DNA from: Zygaena filipendulae
Lineage: Eukaryota > Arthropoda > Insecta > Lepidoptera > Zygaenidae
Assembly: GCA_907165275.2 (NCBI GenBank)
Contig: OU015662.1
Span: forward strand, 9,679,501 to 9,743,500
DNA: 64,000 nucleotides
Direction of reading: 5' to 3'
A program made the translations under genes and the position numbers. Positions 56,871 to 64,000 of this stretch are shown piece after piece. The notes under the pieces are model-generated. The model searched no databases, had not been told where the DNA came from, and was given only the letters and a program-made list of their open reading frames with translations. Every line of letters begins with the position of its first letter. The first letter of the stretch is position 1.

Positions 56871-57521
56871 ACAAGCTTTGCCTGAGTTTATGCTTAATTA
56901 TTTTCAAGAGTTATTAATAAATAGATTTTTAAAATTACTTTTTACATAGGTATTTAAAACGACAGCAAAAATATGAGTAATTTAAAAAGTGGGACAATAG
57001 AACATTGTGTGGTGTTTCGCTCGTTTTGGCGAGCAACGGCTAGCGCAGTTAGCAAGTTGGCGAAATTGCAGGCTTGTGCATTTTGTTTAAGGGGAATGAA
57101 TGGAGAGATTGCTAGGCGAACAGCGAACTGTTTAGAGTTTTAGACCGACGCGCCGGTAATAAAATTAAATTCTACTTTGTGTGTGTAAGTTTTTACACAT
57201 TTGGAGGTATATCGTTTTCGTTCATCAAAATTATAACTTTAGGTTTTTTATTAAACGAATTTTTGTAATTTGATTTATAAATAATTTTATTACGAGTATA
57301 GTATTTATAGTTAAAGTAAATATTACTTATAGATATGTGAAGTTTGTACTCCTAGTTCTAAACACTGCAAATTCATGAAAATTTCACTGTCGTAGATATT
57401 TTTATAAAATGAGTTGGGTAGGTGTGAATGCGAAGTTAGTCTTCTAGGGTATTCAAAGCCTTGGCTTATGTAAATAAAATCACCAATACCAAACCACCTC
57501 AAATTTTTTTTTAATCAATAT

Positions 57522-57725
57522 CTAGCTATCCTCCGCAGTTTGACTTGTGATAATTTCGAAGTTCCCGTAATAGTATCAGGATCAACTATAGATATAAATC
57601 TTCATGAATCATTCTATCTATTGGTGAAAACCGCATGAAAATCCTTTCCTTACCTAGTCAGTGAAAACTCTTTTGACTTTATCGCGAACAGACAGCGGAA
57701 GCAACTTCATTTTATATTATGTAAT
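57522..57725 (-). mobile_element. diverged Helitron-like repeat
   Basis: CTAGCTATCCTCCGCAGTTTG, TTCGAAGTTCCCGTAATAGT, ATTGGTGAAAACCGCATGAA and a GCAACTTCATTTTATATTAT tail. Older than most copies. Confidence 0.58.
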
Positions 57726-57759
57726 AAAGAAGATAGTATCAGTAAACTCTACTATCTAT

Positions 57760-58022
57760 ACCTGAAAACTTTATGTAAATGTAACTGTGTAGTTGGCGCG
57801 CACTATGCAGATCGAAACGTGAATTTAAATGAGCACTACGCGTACATCGATTATTTCTCCAAAGTGCTCGCACGTAGATACGCAAGCTATTGTCTCGCGA
57901 GAAGAGATCGTAATTACAAATTCAGTTATTTTACTTTTATTCGTTCTACAATCGACACGCCTCAGTTGACCAGAATCGATTTGGAAATTGCTCGAGATAT
58001 TTTTAGATATTTCTTCAATTCG
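57760..58022 (+). other. candidate exon with strong donor
   Basis: A segment with more CG words than its surroundings ends at TTCG|GTAAGTATT (58023). One frame is open throughout and reads HYAYIDYFSKVLARRYAS and DLEIARDIFRYFFNS, but it has no ATG in good context. An ATG at 57830 in another frame gives 49 codons. It could be an alternative untranslated first exon of the same plus-strand gene as 50770-51092, or coding; I do not recognise the peptide. Confidence 0.3.
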
Positions 58023-58265
58023 GTAAGTATTTATTTTCAACGTCCTACCTACGTGTTTCAATGCCTTTTTATGGATAACAGTTTTCACTTTTATCCGCAT
58101 CACAGATAATTATGCTTGTTGAATACAAAAATATTCTTTTATACTTTCGTTTTCACTAACTTTTGTTTTTTTTTTAATTCAAAAATTTAGCTACATTAAC
58201 TGTCAGTAAGAGTTTGTATTATTGTGAAAATATACTTATAACAATTTTTTTTTACAATTGTGTAT

Positions 58266-58440
58266 TATCCTATCTAATAGTATAAATGAGAATGTTGGTT
58301 TGTTTGTTACGCTTTTAAATTTTGCATACACCGTGTTGGTATGACAGGGGTATAGAAAAGTACTTAAAGGTTAATTTTCATTCCAGAGTTTCTGCGGGAA
58401 CCTCGAAATTAACGCAGGCGATACCGCGTGGAACAGTTAG
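58266..58440 (+). mobile_element. Helitron-like short repeat
   Basis: TCCTATCTAATAGTATAAATG start, TTTTGCATACACCGTGTTGG, and ATACCGCGTGGAACAGTTAG then T. Mid-part deleted. Confidence 0.58.
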
Positions 58441-58584
58441 TTTATTGATTGAACGAAAATTAAAAATGAGTGACCACAGTTTTTCATGAGAACACAGTGG
58501 GAAATTGTAATTTCACGTAAATTTTTCGCTTTACGGCGTACCTACATTTCAAAAGCTTGTTAAAAACTGTGCCCGTGTGTTAGA

Positions 58585-58700
58585 GTGACGTATGCGCAGG
58601 CGCATGACTGAGATGTACTTAATGAGTGTCACGTACAGTTATCTAAGCGGCGAGGTGCGCGGTCGAGCCACCGTGCTGTCTCGGCCTAATTTACACCGTA
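58585..58700. promoter_or_regulatory. NRF1-like palindrome in a CpG patch
   Basis: ATGCGCAGGCGCAT (58591-58604) is a palindromic GCGCA-N-GCGC-type site like those bound by NRF1 (Ewg in flies). It is followed by GGCGAGGTGCGCGGTCGAGC. This may be an additional promoter. Confidence 0.3.
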
Positions 58701-60418
58701 GCTGCTATTTATTTCAGTTCAACTTAGCCCCAAATATTATTATGAATAGTATTTACTATGAGCTACTACTTATATTTATCCCAGTCCAACTGAGCCCTAA
58801 CTAGTATCTACTATGAATAAAAAAAAAAACTATACTTGTTCCTAAAGTTTCTGCACTTACAATTTTTTTTCGGTAAGTTTACACCATAGCTGCCACCTAC
58901 TCCAGCACGACCCAGCCCTAAATAGTATATATTCTTAAAACTATGTTCTTACACTTATAGGTAAATACGTATCTATTTTCATTTGGGTTTAAATTGCTTT
59001 TTAGTCTGGTACCGGACTACAATTTTGTTAAGAACGTGCCTGAAGTTTCCTGTTTTCCAAAGTGTTACCCATGACGTATCTCGTAAAGAGGCAACACTCG
59101 CAAACAAAAATCATATTATCTTCTGCAATATTTAATTTAAAAGTTTTTTAATGAATAGATGTTGTAGAAATGAAGATTAATTTACATAACATTTAGTACC
59201 AAAATAAATGCTTAGACTTTAAAGTAACATAATTAAACATTTTAAATGTATCGTATGTTTGTATTCGGTGTAAATTAATCCTTTGTGCCAAATACTAAAG
59301 GAATTGGTAAAAAACAGGCATTGTGTATGGTTATTCAACTGACAGTTATTTTATAACACTCATGTGTTATAATTTGCGGGGTTTTTTGCGGACCGTACCT
59401 ACATAATTATGTTCATTTCACAGACTGACAGAAGAATGGGGATTCATTGAATATGCAGGTGTTTAAGTTAGGTATGTACAATGTACATAGAGGTAAACTC
59501 CGCAAAAACAAATCGCTCCCACAGAGCTAAGGTCATTGACGGAAAGTATCTAAATAGACAATAATTAATAGATATATACGTCTGCTTTGAAGTTGTACAG
59601 TTATTATTCTTCGATTATAAAATCCGATCATCATTAATTATTTCACGACTTAATTGATTTATTGTATCGAGGATTAAATATTAATTGGCTGTTGCTAAAG
59701 TTACGAAGTGAGTAGGTAGGTACCTAACCTACCTACGCTAATTTCAGTATGGAATACTATTTTTTCCCTAAATTTTACATAATAATCAATTACAGTCTTT
59801 ACCCTTTAATTAACCGTTTCACCGCTACGTTTTTACAGTGTTAATAAGATAAAGCTGCAAAAACATGGCCATTACCTCCAGCTTTATGCATGATTTCATA
59901 TAGTGTTAGGAATAGTTATATAATATCCATCATGTAATTGAATAAATATAAATCAGTGCAGTGGATTGTTAGTAACGTAATATTACGTTTCTGGTCCCAG
60001 GAGCACGTCTTTCGTAGATCGTGATATGGCGGTGAAAGGGTTAAGAGGTGAAAATTATATACCGCGCTACATATTTGTTTTACATAGTTTTAGTTTTATC
60101 ACTTTTATCATCGACCGAATAAAAAAAAACAGTCAAACCTAAGATTGCACGACACAAGCGAAAACTTCTCAGCTTGACGTACTTGTGAATATTATTATCT
60201 AAAAACATATCTGTATATATAATGTTCGGATTAGATTGGATTATAGTGAAAAAGTCGTAGGTAAAGACTAAAATAAAGCATTTCATAGAGGAATATTATG
60301 TGTGATCGGAGCGCATAGGTGTAGAGGGATGAGGGGGGCATGGGCGGAGGGTGCCGGATTTTAGGATATGTCAATCTATCGAAGTGACGGATTAGTGAGA
60401 TTATAAGTAGGTACTGTA
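58701..60418. other. no gene seen
   Basis: AT-rich DNA with no recognised exon. A diverged duplicate of about 55 bp (ACACCGTAGCTGCTATTTAT and ACACCATAGCTGCCACCTAC, each followed by a CAGCCC/TAGCCC word) lies at 58690-58930. Confidence 0.4.
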
Positions 60419-60582
60419 CTAGCTGTGCCCTGCGGTTTCATCCGCGGTAATTTAGGAGTTCCCGCGGGGATTCCAGCATAAAAAGTACCCTATATCCTTC
60501 TTTGTACCCCTGACAATGTGCATGCCAAATTTCATCCAAATCCGTTCAGTCGTTTTTGCGTGATTGAGTAACAAACATCCAA
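60419..60582 (-). mobile_element. Helitron-like short repeat
   Basis: CTAGCTGTGCCCTGCGGTTTC, GGAGTTCCCGCGGGGATTCC, CTGACAATGTGCATGCCAAA and TTCAGTCGTTTTTGCGTGAT. Confidence 0.7.
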
Positions 60583-60689
60583 AAATCAACGTGTGTTTGT
60601 AGATGATATCCCGAAAGTACCCAACACGCCTAAAACTCTTTCACTTTCACTTCAAAAAATCTCTTGTTTGTTGAAGTCGAATAAAAACA

Positions 60690-60835
60690 CAGGTGGTTGC
60701 AAAATAACGATGGAGTTGTTCGCATTGGTTACAGACAGTCTGTGGCGAGGCGACGGAGGCTGCGCGCGCGGTGATGCGCCGCGAGCGCCCGCGATCGACA
60801 CATGAATGCCGGCCGAGCACCCGGTTAGTTGGGCG
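60690..60835. promoter_or_regulatory. CpG-rich patch
   Basis: GAGGCGACGGAGGCTGCGCG, GCGATGCGCC-like words and GCCGGCCGAGCACCCGG. A 70-codon frame runs across it and ends at 60805, with no recognisable domain. It resembles a promoter or first exon more than a repeat. Confidence 0.3.
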
Positions 60836-61210
60836 ACGTTAACTGATCACTAATACACTTTATACTTTTATTACTTGTCAACAACATAATATATTATGTA
60901 CAAGATAACATATATACAAGGTGACATATGTACAAGATAACATATATACAGAGTAACGCATATAGTAACATAATAATAAATAAAAATAAAAATTGTTTAT
61001 TATCAGACTACTTAGTCCATAGATGTTAGGAAACTATGAATCTTAAAAAACTATGTTCGTAGGTATAAAATTGAGAGTTGGAAAGCGAAATTCACAAATA
61101 TTTAAATTTATAATAACAATAATAACACTTTACTAGTTACTACACACAGATCCACTTGCCTCCACACCAAGCTAATCCACAGCACGCTCTCCACAGCAAG
61201 CTAAGCAATA

Positions 61211-61464
61211 CTAGCTGAGCCCTGCGGTTTCACCCGCGGTAATTTCGGAGTTCCCGCGGGAATTCCGGGATAAAAAGTACCCTATGTGTTAATTTGATGT
61301 ATAACTTGTATAAGCTATATTATTGTACTTGTATAAGTTTCATTTAAATCCATTCAGTAGTTTTTGCGTGAAAGAGTAGGTAACCATCCGTGTAAGAGTA
61401 GTTCATCCATCTATCCATCCATCCATACATACTTACAAACTTTCGCGTTTAGAATATTAGTAGG
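61211..61464 (-). mobile_element. Helitron-like short repeat
   Basis: CTAGCTGAGCCCTGCGGTTTC after an A, AGTTCCCGCGGGAATTCCGG, CAGTAGTTTTTGCGTGAAAG, a CATCCATCCATAC microsatellite, and TAGAATATTAGTAGGG at the distal end. Confidence 0.72.
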
Positions 61465-61894
61465 GTATATATTTAAGCTGTCAACAATTAATGCTTACTA
61501 TATCTAATAAAAATACTGTAGATACATAAGTAAAATAACTGAATAAATCACTCAGAAAACCTTTAAAAAGAACGTGGGTTACGCAAGTCAAAGTCCTTTA
61601 CATAAGCGGAAATACATAAACAAACAAACAAAATACAGATTTAGTCTAAAAGATAAAAATGCACGTAATATTATTATTAATGGTAAATGCTACCGACTGA
61701 TCGGTTCGAAGTCGGTGCCCAGTATCCAACCGGGTCAGTCCTAAGAGGACAAAGCATACAACATTAATTTTTATTCATAGAGAAGATTTCTACAATAATA
61801 TCATACTGTTATTTCATATTATGTGAGTTTCTGGTTTCATTGCCAAAGTCACGAACGACCGGTGTCTGGTAGTTAATTTATAGGTATTTCTATA

Positions 61895-62045
61895 CGAATA
61901 TTATAAAGAGGAAAAACTACCGAACCGATTTCAAAAATTCTTTTACCATTAGAAAGATACATTATTCCTGAGTGAGATAGGCTACATTGTATTCCGGAAT
62001 TCCCGCGGGAACTCCGAAATTAACGCGGGTGAAACCGCGCGGGAC
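61895..62045 (+). mobile_element. Helitron-like repeat, GAACCGATTTC subfamily
   Basis: AATATTATAAAGAGGAAAAAC, CATTAGAAAGATACATTATT, and GTGAAACCGCGCGGGACAATAG. The last bases overlap the start of the next MITE (62046). The same subfamily recurs at 62915. Confidence 0.65.
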
Positions 62046-62385
62046 AATAGGGATGTTGACTACTTTTGAAAATCAAAATTCTAATTAGTCCGTCAGTTAG
62101 AAAATAAAAAAAACAATAGACACGTATTTTTTGCTTTTTCAAATAAATTAAAATATACAGAGATAAAGCACATTTAAGTTTAGGGTGAGCGGGTCGTGAC
62201 GTCATTAACCGCTAAAACCGCCATACAAACTGTCAGAATAGTGACGTCACGTGAAATTTCAACTCAATATATCGCCGTTATTTTTTGATTACGTAAAAAA
62301 AGAAAAAATACGTGTCCAATATTTTTTAATAATCTATAAGACGGACTAAAAAATAAAAATTAGTCAACATGCCCATTACTGTGTT
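62046..62385. mobile_element. GTGACGTCAC-bearing MITE, copy 3 (inverted)
   Basis: AATAGGGATGTTGACTACTT on the left and TAGTCAACATGCCCATT on the right are inverted ends. Inner parts match the 44966 copy in reverse, including ATAGTGACGTCACGTGAAAT; the other site is now GTGACGTCATT. It inserted into or beside the Helitron-like copy at 61895. Confidence 0.78.
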
Positions 62386-62663
62386 TATAAAATCAGAGTT
62401 AAATTGGGCAGCGGATTCCGCTGAGCTATTCGCGAGATTTCTCGCGTTTGATATTTGCACAATATTAATGTGATTGCTGATTTGTTCACGCTTTTACGTT
62501 GAATATGCAAAGATGACTATTTGCATAGACTAGAGACGTCTTGAATCTAGTTAATGAGCTCTCGCTTTTCGCATTCGGTACGCACAGGGGAAAATCTTGT
62601 TTGTGCAATGTTTCCATTTTTTATATCCATATCTACTAAGTTACTACCTAATAATCTTAATAT

Positions 62664-62908
62664 ACCTATATAAATCACGTGTCACGTTGTTTGTCCGCGA
62701 TGCACTCCGAAACTACTGAACGGATTTTGATAAAATTTTGCAACCATTTATAATATGGTCCAACTTAAAAGATAGGATAGTTTTTATCCCGGAATTCCCG
62801 CGGGAACTCTAGAACTCAGGGGTACAAAGAAGGATGTAGAGTACTTTTTTCCGGAATTACCGCGGGAACTCCGAAATTACCGCGGATGAAATCGCGGGGG
62901 ACAGCTAG
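62664..62908 (+). mobile_element. Helitron-like repeat, CACGTGTCACG subfamily
   Basis: CTATATAAATCACGTGTCAC, GTTTGTCCGCGATGCACTCC, a duplicated GGAATTCCCGCGGGAACTC block, and GAAATCGCGGGGGACAGCTAG then T. Confidence 0.72.
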
Positions 62909-62914
62909 TAATAA

Positions 62915-63110
62915 TATAAAAAGGAAAGATTTGATTTTTTGTTTATTTCTTTGTTTGTTAAGATTTAACTCAAAAACTACAGGACCGATTTAAAAATTCA
63001 TTCACCATTAGAAAGCTACATTATTTCTGAGTAACATAGGCTATATTGTAATCCAGAATTCCCGCGGGAAATCCGAAATTAACGTGGGTGAAACCGCGGG
63101 GAACAGCTAG
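62915..63110 (+). mobile_element. Helitron-like repeat, GAACCGATTTC subfamily
   Basis: AATATAAAAAGGAAAGATTT, CATTAGAAAGCTACATTATT, CAGAATTCCCGCGGGAAATC, and GGTGAAACCGCGGGGAACAG then CTAG at 63110. It follows the 62664 copy almost directly. Confidence 0.68.
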
Positions 63111-63119
63111 CATCCTATA

Positions 63120-63459
63120 CAGGGTGTACCTAACGTTAAACGGGAAACGTACTGTAAGTTGTAACCCTAGATAATTCATGTTTATATGTAGCTAATAAAA
63201 GTATAAAATGATTACAGTTAAATGATTGTGATTTATCAAATAGTTTGAAACTGGATTGTACGCGGGTGAATGACCTTTGCATTTGAATTTGCCGGCGGCG
63301 CGCCAGCGGCAATGCAAAGGAAAGACGCGTTGAATGACCCTTTCGTCGGTGCGTCGACAATTTGCACGCTCAATTTTAAAAGTAATTTTATTTTTGAGAC
63401 GACAGCCAAATACTGAAATCCCTGCTTTCTGCAATACTTTTAACCTTACCTATACCCTG
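63120..63459. mobile_element. 340 bp MITE, CAGGGTGTACC ends, TATA duplication
   Basis: CAGGGTGTACCTAAC on the left and GGTATACCCTG-like TTACCTATACCCTG on the right are imperfect inverted ends, with TATA on both sides (63116-63119, 63460-63463). Inside, CCTTTGCATT is mirrored by AATGCAAAGG around a GGCGGCGCGCC core. A related CCTTTACATT...TTGAATGAC segment occurs at 6325-6420 in the transferrin intron. Confidence 0.7.
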
Positions 63460-63657
63460 TATAAATTTTTACTTTAGTTAACGCCTGTATCGAGTCTAAT
63501 CTGTAGGTTCTATTCCCGGAATGTACACTGTGGTCGTTGCGTCTAATATTTTCCTGAAAGTCTATTCCTGAATGTCCACTTCCTCTAAAGTCTACTTTCC
63601 TGTATATTCCTGATTTCTTATAAAAATGTATGTAATGATATCAGTGTGAAAAAAGGT

Positions 63658-63903
63658 TTCCCTCGGGACTAGTTTTCTATCCATGAAATATGTTTTCAGA
63701 ATCCGTTCAGTAATTTCAGAGATTATACCCCTAAATCTTTTTCTTTTTGAACATATAGATACACCTAGATTTATAAGTTCCCTCGGGACTAGTTTTCTAT
63801 CAACGAAATACATAGTTTTCAGAATCCGTTCAGTAGTTTCAGAGATTATACCCCTAAATCTTTTCCTTTTTGAACATATAGATACACCTAGATTTATAAG
63901 TTA
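63658..63903. repeat. two-copy tandem duplication, 120 bp unit
   Basis: CCCTCGGGACTAGTTTTCTAT at 63660 recurs at 63780. AGAATCCGTTCAGTA, GATTATACCCCTAAATCTTT and CACCTAGATTTATAAGTT follow in both. Open frames on both strands through this region reflect the duplication. Confidence 0.92.
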
Positions 63904-64000
63904 TGTTTTAAAGCTGTATTAAAGCAGTATAAATGTGCCATCAGGTCATATTAACACAAACACGCATTTTTTTCGGTGAATTAATAAACATTATTCTTAG

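Noticed and set aside
57819..58109. 96-codon frame taken as a complete gene
   Set aside because: Begins at GTG, not ATG, and runs through a strong GTAAGT donor; better treated as a candidate exon ending at 58022.
1..64000. tRNA, rRNA and snRNA genes
   Set aside because: No convincing B-box/T-loop pairings or rRNA-like blocks were seen by eye. A covariance-model scan would be decisive and could not be run.

Overview
The window is animal nuclear DNA, almost certainly from a moth or butterfly. It is AT-rich, with spliced genes, long introns and recurrent TAGGTACCTAC-like words. About thirty short repeats carry the lepidopteran signature of a GC-rich CCGCGGTTTCACCCGCG block next to a CTAG end. 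The annotated proteins have insect architectures. No tRNA, rRNA, CRISPR array or bacterial operon was seen.

Region 1 (1-8.4 kb) holds part of a transferrin gene on the minus strand: three certain exons, a GC-AG intron and a possible signal-peptide exon. Its 4.3 kb intron contains a 1.44 kb transposon with short inverted ends. Region 2 (8.7-15.9 kb) starts with a dead pogo-like transposon between two divergent genes. An eight-exon RING gene of the RNF212/Zip3/Vilya family (274 aa, intact, plus strand) follows, with MITEs in its introns. Region 3 (16.4-19.1 kb) holds a three-exon secreted Gly-rich cuticle-like protein (401 aa, minus strand), preceded by a TATA box and an arthropod initiator.

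Region 4 (19.2-30.4 kb) has no recognised gene. It carries a second copy of the 1.44 kb transposon, a second pogo-like remnant, paired MITEs and a long CA microsatellite. Region 5 (30.46-35.48 kb) is the most unusual part: a 5.0 kb element with about 340 bp inverted ends and a perfect 9 bp target duplication. Its interior is a satellite of 320 bp units organised as a four-unit (1.28 kb) higher-order repeat, interrupted by a 5'-truncated jockey-like retrotransposon with its own 9 bp duplication.

Region 6 (35.5-50.3 kb) is repeat-dominated, with remnants of a CR1/L2-like LINE and of an R4/Dong-type LINE (restriction-like endonuclease) sitting between TAA microsatellites. Region 7 (50.7-64 kb) contains a CpG-rich presumptive promoter and first exon ending in a strong splice donor at 51093. 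A second candidate first exon has its donor at 58023, and more CpG-rich patches follow. These suggest the start of a plus-strand gene whose body lies beyond the window. No interaction between the three genes is implied: iron transport, meiotic crossover control and cuticle are separate functions that happen to be neighbours.
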